NCBI RefSeq assembly: GCF_000797465.1
Contig: NZ_JSWG01000009.1
Coordinates: 434,001-498,000 of the forward strand
Direction: 5' to 3'
Origin: Psychroserpens jangbogonensis
GTDB lineage: Bacteria; Bacteroidota; Bacteroidia; Flavobacteriales; Flavobacteriaceae
DNA: 64,000 nt
The notes under the pieces are model-generated. The model did not search any database, was not told the origin of the DNA, and saw only the letters and a list, made by a program, of their open reading frames with translations. Below are positions 8,818 to 17,616 of this stretch, in pieces (the stretch's first letter is position 1; each line of letters opens with the position of its first letter). The position numbers and the translations under genes were made by a program.

Positions 8818-10104
8818 ATGCAACCAAAACAATTATTAATAGCACTTCTTATCTGTTTTAGTTTCTGGTCTTGTAAAGACGACGATAAAAAAGTAGATAC
8901 CGAAGATTTACAATCAATAGTAGAACCAGAGCAAAAAAAAGAATTTGGGTTTGTTCTTGAAGACTATATCGTAAAAAGAGACACCATAAGAAAAGGAGAT
9001 AGCTTTGGGGAAATCCTAGAACGGAATCATATAGGTTATCCTCGAATTTTCAATATTGCTGAAAATGCAAAAGATAGTTTTGATATTAGAAGGTTGCAAG
9101 TAGGTAAGCCTTACACGCTCTTGTGTGCAAGCGATTCTTTGCAAACACCTGAATGTTTTATTTATCAACCTAACAGCATCGATTATGTAGTCATTAAGTT
9201 TGCGGATTCAATAGAAACTTACAGAGGGAAAAAACCAATCACATTAGTAGAAAGAGAAGCTTCAGGAATTGTAATGAGTAGTTTATCTGAAACTATGGAA
9301 TCTCAAGGGTTGCCATATCAACTAATCAATGATATGAGCGATATTTATGCTTGGACAATTGATTTCTTTAGACTCCAAAAAGGTGACCGATTTAAGATTG
9401 TCTATAAACAACGTTTTATTGAAGACTCAATTTACGCAGGAATTGAAAGTATAGATGCTGCTTATTTTCAACATAAGGATGAATCTTTTTACGCTTTCAA
9501 TTTTATGGTAGACAGCACTAAAAATATTGCTGACTATTTTGATGAAGACACCAAGAGTTTAAGACGTACCTTTTTAAAGGCTCCGGTTCAGTTTAGTCGA
9601 ATCTCGTCACGATACAACTTAAATAGACGCATCGCTTACTATGGATATAAATTACGACCACATAAAGGTACCGATTTTGCTGCTCCAATAGGAACACCAA
9701 TTTTGGCCACTGCAAATGGTACTGTAACCGAGTCTAGACGTAGAGGTGGTAATGGTAAATATGTGAAAATTAAACACAACGGAACTTACAGTACACAATA
9801 CCTACATATGAAAGCTCAAAATGTTAAAAAAGGAGCATTTGTAAAACAAGGAGATGTAATTGGTTGGGTTGGAATGACAGGAAATTCTGGAGGACCTCAC
9901 GTTTGCTATCGCTTTTGGAAAAACGGAAAACAAGTAGATCCATTTAGAGAAAAATTACCAGCTGCCGAATCTATTCCAGATTCTTTAAAAGCACAATACA
10001 CAGAGTTTATAAAACATTTAAAATTAAAGTTGGATCAAATTCAATTTGAAGAAAATACTATTGAACCTCCTACTGAAGAAGACGCACTAACATCCAAAAC
10101 ATAA
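8818..10104 (+). CDS. M23 family metallopeptidase lipoprotein
   Basis: A 428-residue predicted lipoprotein: the hydrophobic leader ends in the lipobox FWSC (Cys19) followed by Lys-Asp residues. An OapA/LysM-like N-terminal region (about 50-130, KGDSFGEILERNHIG) precedes the M23 (LytM) domain at about 280-385. The zinc-binding motifs are visible: HKGTDFAAP (His and Asp), YLHM, and GPHVCYRF. M23 enzymes cleave peptidoglycan cross-bridges or act as activators of amidases in division and envelope remodelling. It lies 9 bp after kynA and 2 bp before pgi, so all four genes are probably co-transcribed although functionally unrelated. Confidence 0.9.
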   Translation: MQPKQLLIALLICFSFWSCKDDDKKVDTEDLQSIVEPEQKKEFGFVLEDYIVKRDTIRKGDSFGEILERNHIGYPRIFNIAENAKDSFDIRRLQVGKPYTLLCASDSLQTPECFIYQPNSIDYVVIKFADSIETYRGKKPITLVEREASGIVMSSLSETMESQGLPYQLINDMSDIYAWTIDFFRLQKGDRFKIVYKQRFIEDSIYAGIESIDAAYFQHKDESFYAFNFMVDSTKNIADYFDEDTKSLRRTFLKAPVQFSRISSRYNLNRRIAYYGYKLRPHKGTDFAAPIGTPILATANGTVTESRRRGGNGKYVKIKHNGTYSTQYLHMKAQNVKKGAFVKQGDVIGWVGMTGNSGGPHVCYRFWKNGKQVDPFREKLPAAESIPDSLKAQYTEFIKHLKLKLDQIQFEENTIEPPTEEDALTSKT

Positions 10105-10106
10105 TA

Positions 10107-11753
10107 ATGGCATTAAAAACCATAAATCCAACTACAACTGAAGCTTGGAGTAAATTGCAAGCACATTTTAATACCATAAAAGACGCTCACTTAATTGAAT
10201 TATTTGCTGAGAATAGCAACAGAGCAACTGAAATGACGATTCGTTGGGAAGACTTTTATGTAGATTATTCAAAACATCGAATGTCTAAAGAAACTTTAAA
10301 TTTGCTCATTGAATTAGCTAATGAAGTGGATTTAAAAGATGCCATGGATAAATACTTTGGTGGTGAAGTGATTAACAAAACTGAAGGACGTGAAGTATTG
10401 CATACAGCATTGCGTAATCCAGAAAATGCTGAGGTTATTGTAAATGGTAAGAATGTAATGCCAGAGATTTATGATGTCAAAAACAAGATTAAAGACTTTT
10501 CGAATAAGGTAATCAATGGAGAATTAAAGAGTCATACAGGAAACGCTTTTACTGATGTTGTAAATATTGGAATTGGAGGTTCAGATCTCGGACCAGCAAT
10601 GGTAGTTGATTCTTTAGCGTATTATAAAAATCAATTGACAACACACTTTGTAAGTAATGTTGATGGTGATCATGTTAATGAAGTTATCAAAAACTTAAAT
10701 CCTGAAACAACACTTTTTGTAATAGTTTCAAAAACATTTACAACTCAAGAGACGTTGTCTAATGCTAATACACTAAGAGAATGGTTTTTGAAAAGTGCTC
10801 CGAAAGAAGCGGTTTCAAAACATTTTGTAGCGGTTTCAACCAATATTGAAAAAGTCAAAGATTTTGGAATCGATGAAGATAATATATTTCCAATGTGGAA
10901 TTGGGTTGGAGGACGATTCTCTCTATGGAGTGCTGTCGGTTTATCAATTAGTTTGGCAGTTGGATTTGATAATTTCGACAACTTACTTTTTGGTGCTCAC
11001 AAAATGGATGAGCACTTCAGAACTGAAGATTTTGATAAGAACATTCCTGTTATTTCGGCACTTTTAAGTGTATGGTATAACAATTTCTTTAAAGCTGAAA
11101 GTGAAGCCGTTATTCCATATTCTCAATACTTAAATCAATTTGCAACATATCTTCAACAAGGTATTATGGAAAGTAATGGCAAGAGTATTGATAGAAATGG
11201 AGATAAAGTAGATTATGAAACGGGAACTATTATTTGGGGAGAACCTGGAACTAATTCTCAACACGCTTTCTTTCAACTTATTCATCAAGGGACAAAATTG
11301 ATTCCTGCAGAATTCATCGGATTCGCAAAATCATTACATGGTAATCAAGATCATCAAGATAAGTTGATGTCTAACTTTTTTGCTCAGACAGAAGCTTTAA
11401 TGAACGGAAAACCTAAAGCTGTAGTTGTTGATGAATTAAAAACACAAGGACTTTCAGAAGACCAAATAAAAGCATTAACACCTTTTAAAATATTTGAAGG
11501 GAATAAACCTACTACGACCTTTTTGATAGATCAATTAACTCCAGAAAGTTTGGGGAAACTAATAGCTATGTACGAACATAAAATTTTTGTACAAGGCATT
11601 GTATGGAACATCTATAGCTACGATCAATTTGGAGTAGAACTTGGAAAACAATTAGCAAATACCATTTTAAAAGAATTAAACGATACTAATGTTTTTAATT
11701 CACACGATAATTCAACTCAAAACCTGATTGATTATTATCAAAACAAAAAGTAA
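10107..11753 (+). CDS. pgi: Glucose-6-phosphate isomerase
   Basis: Interconverts glucose 6-phosphate and fructose 6-phosphate in glycolysis and gluconeogenesis. The 548-residue protein carries the sugar-phosphate loop and signatures NIGIGGSDLGPAM, SKTFTTQETLSNA, NWVGGRFSLWSAVGLS, the catalytic Glu in GEPGTNSQHAFFQLIHQG and the C-terminal signature GIVWNIYSYDQFGVELGK with its catalytic Lys. Full length for the long bacterial/eukaryotic type. It converges on gldD with only 5 bp between the stops, and no terminator is visible there. Confidence 0.97.
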   Translation: MALKTINPTTTEAWSKLQAHFNTIKDAHLIELFAENSNRATEMTIRWEDFYVDYSKHRMSKETLNLLIELANEVDLKDAMDKYFGGEVINKTEGREVLHTALRNPENAEVIVNGKNVMPEIYDVKNKIKDFSNKVINGELKSHTGNAFTDVVNIGIGGSDLGPAMVVDSLAYYKNQLTTHFVSNVDGDHVNEVIKNLNPETTLFVIVSKTFTTQETLSNANTLREWFLKSAPKEAVSKHFVAVSTNIEKVKDFGIDEDNIFPMWNWVGGRFSLWSAVGLSISLAVGFDNFDNLLFGAHKMDEHFRTEDFDKNIPVISALLSVWYNNFFKAESEAVIPYSQYLNQFATYLQQGIMESNGKSIDRNGDKVDYETGTIIWGEPGTNSQHAFFQLIHQGTKLIPAEFIGFAKSLHGNQDHQDKLMSNFFAQTEALMNGKPKAVVVDELKTQGLSEDQIKALTPFKIFEGNKPTTTFLIDQLTPESLGKLIAMYEHKIFVQGIVWNIYSYDQFGVELGKQLANTILKELNDTNVFNSHDNSTQNLIDYYQNKK

Positions 11754-11758
11754 CCTAT

Positions 11759-12334
11759 TTAGTTTTTCCACTCAATAGATTCCATAATGTGCTTAATGTC
11801 ATTTTTTAGATACACTGCTGCTGGATATATAGAATCATAATTTGGCTTAGCATAAAAGTAAAGTGAGCCAACTAAGAAGTGGTTGATACTGTCAGTTACA
11901 TAAAATTGAGACTGTGAAGCCGCATTTCCACCGACTTCATAAAACATTCCAAAAACGTTGTTTTCTGGGTTTTCATAAATATCTCCTTCTATTTCATCAG
12001 CTTTCATGGTGTGCTTTTGAGTAAGGTTTTGAGCATCTCGTAATAAATCAGTAAGGTTGTTGTCTTTAACTTTTTTATAAGTCAGATAGACAGTTCCTTT
12101 TAGCTTTGGGTAGTTGATATCTACACCATAAATATTGTTTACTCCATCTAATTTTATCTTAGAAATTGGAGCTGCCAATTCGTTTTTTTCAAAAGTAAAC
12201 GGTAGAGGAAGACCTACTTTTTTATAAGTTGGTTGCGGATACTCTAAGCGCAACATTGCTTTTGGTTTAGGAATAGGATCACTACCACAAGCAATACAGG
12301 AAATAACAATACATAATAAAAGAAACTTTCTCAT
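11759..12334 (-). CDS. gldD: Gliding motility lipoprotein GldD
   Basis: A 191-residue lipoprotein with lipobox CIAC (Cys16) and the family start GSDPIPKPKAMLRLEYPQP. GldD is required for gliding motility, and so for type IX secretion-linked surface movement, in Flavobacterium; its biochemical role is not known. It lies just downstream of gldE, and the mutY-ssb-gldE-gldD order matches the known flavobacterial gld locus, which supports the call. Confidence 0.93.
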   Translation of the reverse strand: MRKFLLLCIVISCIACGSDPIPKPKAMLRLEYPQPTYKKVGLPLPFTFEKNELAAPISKIKLDGVNNIYGVDINYPKLKGTVYLTYKKVKDNNLTDLLRDAQNLTQKHTMKADEIEGDIYENPENNVFGMFYEVGGNAASQSQFYVTDSINHFLVGSLYFYAKPNYDSIYPAAVYLKNDIKHIMESIEWKN

Positions 12335-12377
12335 AGGTGATTTATACAGATATCAATAAACGAATAAATACAATGTT

Positions 12378-13688
12378 TTATTTGTCTAATATGGTGAATT
12401 TAATGTCTTTGATACGTTTTTTCTCAATAGCTTCAATAGTGAAAACGTAATTTTTAAAATTTATTTTACTTTTTAGTCTTGGAAATATTCCAGAGATTTC
12501 TAATACGAAACCCGCTATTGTTTCAGCTTCTCCTTTATGGTCTTCAAAAACGGACTCGTCTTCTAAATCAATAATTTTATAAAAATCTTTTAATGTGGTT
12601 TTGCCTTCAAATGTGAAATTTTTATCATCTATTTTTGTGTAAATCACATCATCATCATCAAACTCATCACTAATATCACCAACAATCTCTTCAATAACAT
12701 CTTCAAGAGATACTAATCCAGATGTTCCACCATATTCATCAACTACAACTGCTAAATGAACTTTTTTGTCTTGAAACTCTACCATTAGATCATCTAATTT
12801 TTTGTTTTCAGGAACAAAGAACGGTTCACGCAGTAGACCAGTCCAGTCAAATTCTTTTCGATCTATATGTGGCAATAAATCTTTCACATATATTATACCA
12901 GTTACAGTATCGATACTTTCTTTATAAACGGGAATTCTTGAATAACCATTTTTTATGATTTCAGGAATGATCTCACTGAATTTTTGATCTTCATTAAGTG
13001 CGAAAATATCCATTCGTGGTCGCATAACTTGCTTCGTATCTGTGTTTCCAAAAGACACAATCCCTTGCAGGATTTTATGTTCTTCAATAGTAGTGTCACT
13101 ATTTGAAGTAAGTTTTAAAGCTTGAGATAATTGATCAACACTAATATTAGATTTTTGTTTTCCTAAACCATTGTGAATGGCAAGCGTTACAAATCGCATT
13201 GGTAAACTTACGGGAGAGAAAATAGCATCTAGAATCTTTAGAGGTATCGCCATAAATATCGAAAACTTAACACGATTTCTACTGGCATAAATTTTAGGAA
13301 TAATCTCACCAAATAATAAAATTAAAAAGGTTATTACTACGACTTCTAAAAGAAACCTCATCCATGCAACCTCTATGTTATAAAATAATGTTTCTCCCAA
13401 ATAGGCAAACAAAATTACAATCCCAATATTGATAAAATTATTAGCAATTAATATAGTTGCCAGTAATTTCTTAGGCCGTTCTAAAAGTTTTGAAATTATT
13501 GTAAATGCTTTTGGTTGTTCGTCTAAACCAGTGTCAATATCAGATTTTGTTAATGAAAATAAAGCCACTTCAACACCAGAAATCAATGCAGAACTAAATA
13601 GTAAAATAATAAGCAGTATGAGACCGGAAATTAATGCTGAATTTCCAGAAAGTAGTAATAATATTAAACACGAGGGTTCAGGATCCAA
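12378..13688 (-). CDS. gldE: Gliding motility-associated protein GldE (CorC/HlyC family)
   Basis: A 436-residue membrane protein. The N-terminal 190 residues form a DUF21/CNNM transmembrane domain with four hydrophobic segments; two CBS domains follow (about 205-325, including YSRIPVYKESIDTVTGIIYVK and LAVVVDEYGGTSGLVSLEDV), then an acidic stretch and a CorC/HlyC C-terminal domain. In Flavobacterium extra GldE partly compensates for defective GldD, so the two probably act together. The start is a TTG 19 bp after the ssb stop; no ATG lies nearby, and the homology begins at once (DPEPSCL). The family fold suggests divalent-cation transport, but this is not shown for GldE. Confidence 0.92.
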   Translation of the reverse strand: MDPEPSCLILLLLSGNSALISGLILLIILLFSSALISGVEVALFSLTKSDIDTGLDEQPKAFTIISKLLERPKKLLATILIANNFINIGIVILFAYLGETLFYNIEVAWMRFLLEVVVITFLILLFGEIIPKIYASRNRVKFSIFMAIPLKILDAIFSPVSLPMRFVTLAIHNGLGKQKSNISVDQLSQALKLTSNSDTTIEEHKILQGIVSFGNTDTKQVMRPRMDIFALNEDQKFSEIIPEIIKNGYSRIPVYKESIDTVTGIIYVKDLLPHIDRKEFDWTGLLREPFFVPENKKLDDLMVEFQDKKVHLAVVVDEYGGTSGLVSLEDVIEEIVGDISDEFDDDDVIYTKIDDKNFTFEGKTTLKDFYKIIDLEDESVFEDHKGEAETIAGFVLEISGIFPRLKSKINFKNYVFTIEAIEKKRIKDIKFTILDK

Positions 13689-13706
13689 TATGAAATTATT
13701 TAATTT

Positions 13707-14150
13707 TTAAAATGGTAAGTCGTCATTGTCTTCAGCAATAGGCTGTGATGTCGTATTTGCTGTCGCATGATTAGACTCCGGTTGATGACTAGTATTGCCA
13801 GCAGGTGTTTCATTTTTATTAGATAAAAAGGTGAAATCTGTGCACTGAATTTCAGTCGAATAGCGATCATTTCCTTTATCGTCTTGCCATTTTCTTGTTT
13901 TTAAACGACCTTCAATATATACCTTATCACCTTTAGAAAGATATTTTTCGCATATTTCGGCTGCTTTATTTCTTACAACTACGTTGTGCCATTCTGTATT
14001 GGTAACACGCTCATTAGTCTGTTTGTTTGTGTAGGTTTCATTGGTTGCTAATGGAAAACGACCAACACAGTTTCCGCCATCAAAATAATGCATTTTCACT
14101 TCATCACCTAAATGCCCAATTAGCATCACTTTATTTAATGTTCCTGACAT
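13707..14150 (-). CDS. ssb: Single-stranded DNA-binding protein
   Basis: A 147-residue SSB with the OB fold at residues 1-110 (TLNKVMLIGHLG, RFPLATNETY, TEWHNVVV, YIEGRLKTRKWQD), a flexible Ser/Thr/Asn-rich linker and the acidic tip DNDDLPF that recruits replication and repair partners. It binds ssDNA as a tetramer. Upstream on the minus strand a TAATTTTG element (14172-14179) fits a promoter between mutY and ssb. Confidence 0.96.
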   Translation of the reverse strand: MSGTLNKVMLIGHLGDEVKMHYFDGGNCVGRFPLATNETYTNKQTNERVTNTEWHNVVVRNKAAEICEKYLSKGDKVYIEGRLKTRKWQDDKGNDRYSTEIQCTDFTFLSNKNETPAGNTSHQPESNHATANTTSQPIAEDNDDLPF

Positions 14151-14171
14151 AGTTATTTGTTTTTAAGATTA

Positions 14172-14179
14172 CAAAATTA
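14172..14179 (-). promoter_or_regulatory. -7 element (TAATTTTG) for ssb-gldE-gldD
   Basis: On the minus strand TAATTTTG matches TAnnTTTG and lies 21 bp before the ssb ATG. No clear -33 TTG is visible at the usual spacing. Confidence 0.45.
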
Positions 14180-14227
14180 AGCAATTTGTAATGGTAGTAT
14201 TAAAAGTATGAAAAAATTGTGAGTTCT

Positions 14228-15274
14228 TTATATAGGGAAATTAAATTCCTCAATGAAGTTACCAATCACAATAGGCGTAGGATAGGTTTTTAGTTCTGAA
14301 ATGGGAATCCCTTGTTTTGGGAGTTTGTCAATTTCAATAATCCAGAATTTTGTATATAAATGTTGATGTGATAGTTTGTGCACAAGTTCTTTGGTATTGT
14401 ATAAGCTATACTCGAATACAATATCATTGAAATAGGATTTGATTTCTGGATAGGCTTTAAAGTTGTCCGAATGAAGTTCTTGTTCGGTTTCAACTAAAGG
14501 GAATTGATACAGGTTTTGCCAAATACCTTTTGTTTGTCTTTGTTCAAAAAGTGTTCTTTTGTCTGAAGACACTAGAACTAGAAAATTAAAGTGTTTTTTT
14601 GTGACTTTGGTTTTCTTCAATTTTACGGGAAGACTAGCAACGGTTCCTTTTTGAAGAGCGACACAACTATCTTTCAATGGACAAACAATACAATTTGGAT
14701 TTTTAGGCTTGCATTGAATGGCTCCAAATTCCATTAGCGCCTGATTGTAATCACCTGGATTTTCGGTATCTATTAATGAAGTTGCTAGTTTTTTAAAGTC
14801 CTTAATGCCTCGTGTGGAATTAATAGGAGTATCAATTCCAAAATAACGAGACAATACTCTATATACATTTCCATCAACCACAGCTGTTGGTTCGTCAAAA
14901 CAAATAGAAGCAATAGCGCTTGCTGTATAATCACCAACACCTTTAAGTTTTATAATTTCTGAGTATGTAGATGGGAATTCGCCTTTTAGTTCTGTAGCAA
15001 CGTATTTCGCTGAGGCATGTAAATTTCTTGCTCTTGAGTAGTAGCCTAGACCTTGCCAAAGTTTTAAAATAGCTTGTTCTTCAGCATTTGAAAGATCAAA
15101 GACTGTTGGGTAATTTGAAGCAAAATCTTCGTAATATGGCAACCCTTGTTTGATTTGGGTTTGTTGCATGATTATTTCAGATAACCAAATGTAATAAGGA
15201 TTTTTGGTATTTCTCCAAGGGAGTTCTCGCTTATTTGCTGAATACCAATTAGTTAATACTTTCTTAAAATCCAT
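14228..15274 (-). CDS. mutY: A/G-specific adenine glycosylase
   Basis: Removes adenine mispaired with 8-oxoguanine. The 348-residue protein has the helix-hairpin-helix glycosylase domain with catalytic Glu in WLSEIIMQQTQ, the HhH motif LKGVGDYTASAI, the catalytic Asp in VVDGNVYRVLSRYFG, and the 4Fe-4S ligands in CKPKNPNCIVCPLKDSC (C-x6-C-x2-C-x5-C). The C-terminal Nudix-like domain (about 225-345) recognises 8-oxoG. It is divergent from the HU gene. A TATTTTTG element at 15294-15301 on the minus strand lies 19 bp upstream of the start. Confidence 0.95.
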   Translation of the reverse strand: MDFKKVLTNWYSANKRELPWRNTKNPYYIWLSEIIMQQTQIKQGLPYYEDFASNYPTVFDLSNAEEQAILKLWQGLGYYSRARNLHASAKYVATELKGEFPSTYSEIIKLKGVGDYTASAIASICFDEPTAVVDGNVYRVLSRYFGIDTPINSTRGIKDFKKLATSLIDTENPGDYNQALMEFGAIQCKPKNPNCIVCPLKDSCVALQKGTVASLPVKLKKTKVTKKHFNFLVLVSSDKRTLFEQRQTKGIWQNLYQFPLVETEQELHSDNFKAYPEIKSYFNDIVFEYSLYNTKELVHKLSHQHLYTKFWIIEIDKLPKQGIPISELKTYPTPIVIGNFIEEFNFPI

Positions 15275-15293
15275 AAATATTTTATAATTACAG

Positions 15294-15301
15294 CAAAAAT
15301 A
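15294..15301 (-). promoter_or_regulatory. -7 element (TATTTTTG) for mutY
   Basis: Minus-strand TATTTTTG, 19 bp before the mutY ATG, in the divergent mutY/HU intergenic region. A -33 box is not evident. Confidence 0.45.
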
Positions 15302-15335
15302 AATCTTTATAAGGTTAAATTTTAATTAATTACGC

Positions 15336-15367
15336 TTGAAATATTGAAATTAAATTACCTATATTTG
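15336..15367 (+). promoter_or_regulatory. Promoter of the HU gene (TTG-N21-TATATTTG)
   Basis: A TTG at 15336-15338 and TATATTTG at 15360-15367 are 21 bp apart, within the range for Bacteroidota -33/-7 promoters. The start codon lies 40 bp further on, leaving a short leader. Confidence 0.65.
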
Positions 15368-15407
15368 CATCCCTTATAATTAATAGATAACCCTAAAATT
15401 AATAACA

Positions 15408-15698
15408 ATGACAAAAGCTGATATAGTAGCTAAAATTTCTGATAAATTAGGAATTGAAAAAGGAGATGTTCAAGCAACAGTTGAAACATTTATGGAAGAA
15501 GTTAAATCTTCACTAGAAGGAGGAGATAATGTATACCTAAGAGGTTTTGGAAGTTTTATCGTAAAGACAAGAGCAGAAAAAACTGGACGTAACATTTCAA
15601 AAAACACAACAATAAAGATACCAGCACACAATATTCCTGCATTTAAACCTGCAAAAGTATTTGTTGAAGGTGTTAAGACCAACGTTGAGGTCAATTAA
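15408..15698 (+). CDS. HU family DNA-binding protein
   Basis: A 96-residue nucleoid protein of the HU/IHF family that bends and compacts DNA as a dimer. The helical N-terminal part (MTKADIVAKISDKLGIEKGD) is followed by the beta arm with the signature GFGSFIVKTRAEKTGRNISKN and the conserved Pro in the DNA-intercalating arm region (IKIPAHNIPAFKPAK). Length and motifs are typical; which HU subtype cannot be told. Confidence 0.94.
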   Translation: MTKADIVAKISDKLGIEKGDVQATVETFMEEVKSSLEGGDNVYLRGFGSFIVKTRAEKTGRNISKNTTIKIPAHNIPAFKPAKVFVEGVKTNVEVN

Positions 15699-15737
15699 GA
15701 CATTAAAAAGAAATATTAATTTAAAAAATACTTATTT

Positions 15738-15827
15738 ATGCCAAGTGGTAAAAAAAGAAAAAGACATAAGGTCGCGACGCACAAGCGTAAGAAACGTAGA
15801 CGCGCTAATCGTCACAAAAAGAAATAA
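15738..15827 (+). CDS. 29-residue ultra-basic conserved small protein
   Basis: A complete short frame from ATG to TAA encodes MPSGKKRKRHKVATHKRKKR plus RRANRHKKK: 29 residues, of which about 19 are Lys, Arg or His and none acidic. It lies 39 bp after the HU gene and is followed directly by a terminator-like hairpin. From memory, near-identical peptides recur across Bacteroidota as unnamed proteins. The composition is like that of the smallest ribosomal proteins, so an rRNA-binding role is plausible; this is inference only. Confidence 0.8.
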   Translation: MPSGKKRKRHKVATHKRKKRRRANRHKKK

Positions 15828-15832
15828 ATTGA

Positions 15833-15865
15833 GAAAGTAGTTTTTTAACTACTTTTTCGATTTTT
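15833..15865 (+). terminator. Terminator after the small basic protein
   Basis: A perfect 9-bp stem (AAAGTAGTT 15834-15842, AACTACTTT 15847-15855) with a TTTT loop is followed by TTCGATTTTT. It separates the HU/small-protein unit from RNase G. Confidence 0.7.
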
Positions 15866-16009
15866 AAAAACAACGTTCTTTGATATAAAATTCATGAGTT
15901 TTCATTACGTTAACCTTCGTAATGCGTGGATTTACTGGATTAAACATCCTGTGTCAAATAAATTATCCATCTGTTTTGAAATGAATCAAAATAGATTAAA
16001 ATTAACAAA

Positions 16010-17554
16010 ATGGAAAAAGAATTGATTATAAGATCGAGTTCTGATATTGTTGATTTTGCCTTATTAAAAGATGGAAAACTTATCGAGTTACACAAAGATG
16101 AAGATGATAACAACTTTGCCGTTGGTGATATATTTATTGCCAAAATACGTAAAGCTGTTCCTGGTCTAAATGCTGCATTTGTAAATGTAGGTTATGAAAA
16201 AGATGCTTTTTTGCATTATCATGATTTAGGACCAAAATTACCTTCCCTTTTAAAATTCGTTAAACGTGTAAGCGCAGGTAGACATACCGATTTTTTACTG
16301 AAAAATTTTCAGTTTGAGAAAGATATTGATAAAAACGGAAGCATAGCTAACGCTTTAAAATCAAATCAATCTCTATTAGTACAAATTGTAAAAGAACCAA
16401 TTTCAACCAAAGGTCCTCGTATTAGTAGCGAGTTATCTATTGCTGGTCGTTATATTGTTTTAGTGCCATTTTCTGATCGAATTTCAATCTCTCAAAAGAT
16501 TGAGTCTAAAGAAGAAAAAGAACGTTTAAAACGTTTGGTAAGAAGCATAACGCCTAAAGGTTTTGGAGTTATAATTCGTACGGTCGCAGAAGGCAAAAAA
16601 GTTGCCGAACTCGACAAAGATTTACAGAATTTGCTGAATAGATGGACAGCAATGTGTAGAAAATTAAATAAAGCACATCATCCTAGTAAGGTGTTGAGTG
16701 AAATGAACAAAGCCTCTTCTATTTTAAGAGATATCTTTGACGATTCATTCTCAAGTATTACAATAGATGACGAAGTGCTTTATGGACAGATTAAAGATTA
16801 CGTGCAAGAAATTGCACCTGCTAAAGAATCAATTGTGAAGCTGTATAAAAATGGCGTGCCACTTTATGAAAAGTATGGTATTGAACGTCAAATTAAAACA
16901 TCTTTCGGTCGCACAGTCTCCATGGCAAAAGGAGCCTATTTGGTAATTGAACATACCGAAGCGATGCATGTTGTTGATGTCAATAGTGGTAATCGTTCTA
17001 ACAAAGAAAAGAATCAAGAAGACACTGCTTTAGAAGTCAATCTGATCTCTGCTTCAGAAATTGCTCGTCAGTTACGTTTACGTGATATGGGAGGAATTAT
17101 TGTTGTTGATTTTATTGACATGGGAAGAGCAGAGAATCGAAAAAAATTGTACAATCATCTTCGTGACGAAATGAATGATGATAAGGCAAAACATAAAATT
17201 TTGCCACCTAGTAAGTTTGGTTTGATACAAATTACCAGACAACGTGTTCGCCCAGAACGCAACATTAAAACTAAAGAAGAAAATCCTAATGGTATTGCAG
17301 GTAGTGAAATTGAAGCACCAATTAAAGTGATTCAAAACATTACGCAAGACCTAGAAAGGCTTTTCAAAAAAGACTATAAGAAGATAACGCTTAATGCGCA
17401 TCCATTTATAGCAGCCTTTATAACCAAAGGGTTTCCATCAGTACGTTCTAAATGGTTTTTAGAACACAAAAAATGGGTAAAAGTTTTACCTAGAGATGCT
17501 TACACATATCTTGAATACCACTTTATTGATAAAGATGGTAAGGAAATCAAATAA
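16010..17554 (+). CDS. rng: Ribonuclease E/G family endoribonuclease (RNase G)
   Basis: Single-strand endoribonuclease for rRNA maturation and mRNA decay. The 514-residue protein has an S1-type RNA-binding domain at about 35-125 (GDIFIAKIRKAVPGLNAAFVN), a 5'-sensor region and the DNase I-like catalytic core with metal-binding Asp residues in MHVVDVNSG and GGIIVVDFIDMG, followed by ITRQRVRPE. The CPxC zinc-link motif that follows in the enterobacterial enzymes is absent; at that point the chain reads KTKEENPNG. The C-terminal small domain is present and there is no long RNase E-type scaffold tail. A strong terminator follows. Confidence 0.94.
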   Translation: MEKELIIRSSSDIVDFALLKDGKLIELHKDEDDNNFAVGDIFIAKIRKAVPGLNAAFVNVGYEKDAFLHYHDLGPKLPSLLKFVKRVSAGRHTDFLLKNFQFEKDIDKNGSIANALKSNQSLLVQIVKEPISTKGPRISSELSIAGRYIVLVPFSDRISISQKIESKEEKERLKRLVRSITPKGFGVIIRTVAEGKKVAELDKDLQNLLNRWTAMCRKLNKAHHPSKVLSEMNKASSILRDIFDDSFSSITIDDEVLYGQIKDYVQEIAPAKESIVKLYKNGVPLYEKYGIERQIKTSFGRTVSMAKGAYLVIEHTEAMHVVDVNSGNRSNKEKNQEDTALEVNLISASEIARQLRLRDMGGIIVVDFIDMGRAENRKKLYNHLRDEMNDDKAKHKILPPSKFGLIQITRQRVRPERNIKTKEENPNGIAGSEIEAPIKVIQNITQDLERLFKKDYKKITLNAHPFIAAFITKGFPSVRSKWFLEHKKWVKVLPRDAYTYLEYHFIDKDGKEIK

Positions 17555-17559
17555 TATCT

Positions 17560-17598
17560 AAAACCCCTTTCACATTATGTGGAAGGGGTTTTTGTTTT
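17560..17598 (+). terminator. Terminator after rng (probably bidirectional)
   Basis: Inverted repeat around AAACCCCTT (17561-17569) and AAGGGGTTT (17583-17591), with CAC/GTG extending the stem, followed by a T-rich stretch. It lies between convergent rng and the aldo/keto reductase gene and has a short T run on the minus side too. Confidence 0.85.
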
Positions 17599-17616
17599 TA
17601 AAAGCTTTTATGATTA

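Noticed and set aside
15866-16009. A small gene between the small basic protein and RNase G
   Set aside because: Short frames are interrupted by stops; I see only leader sequence.
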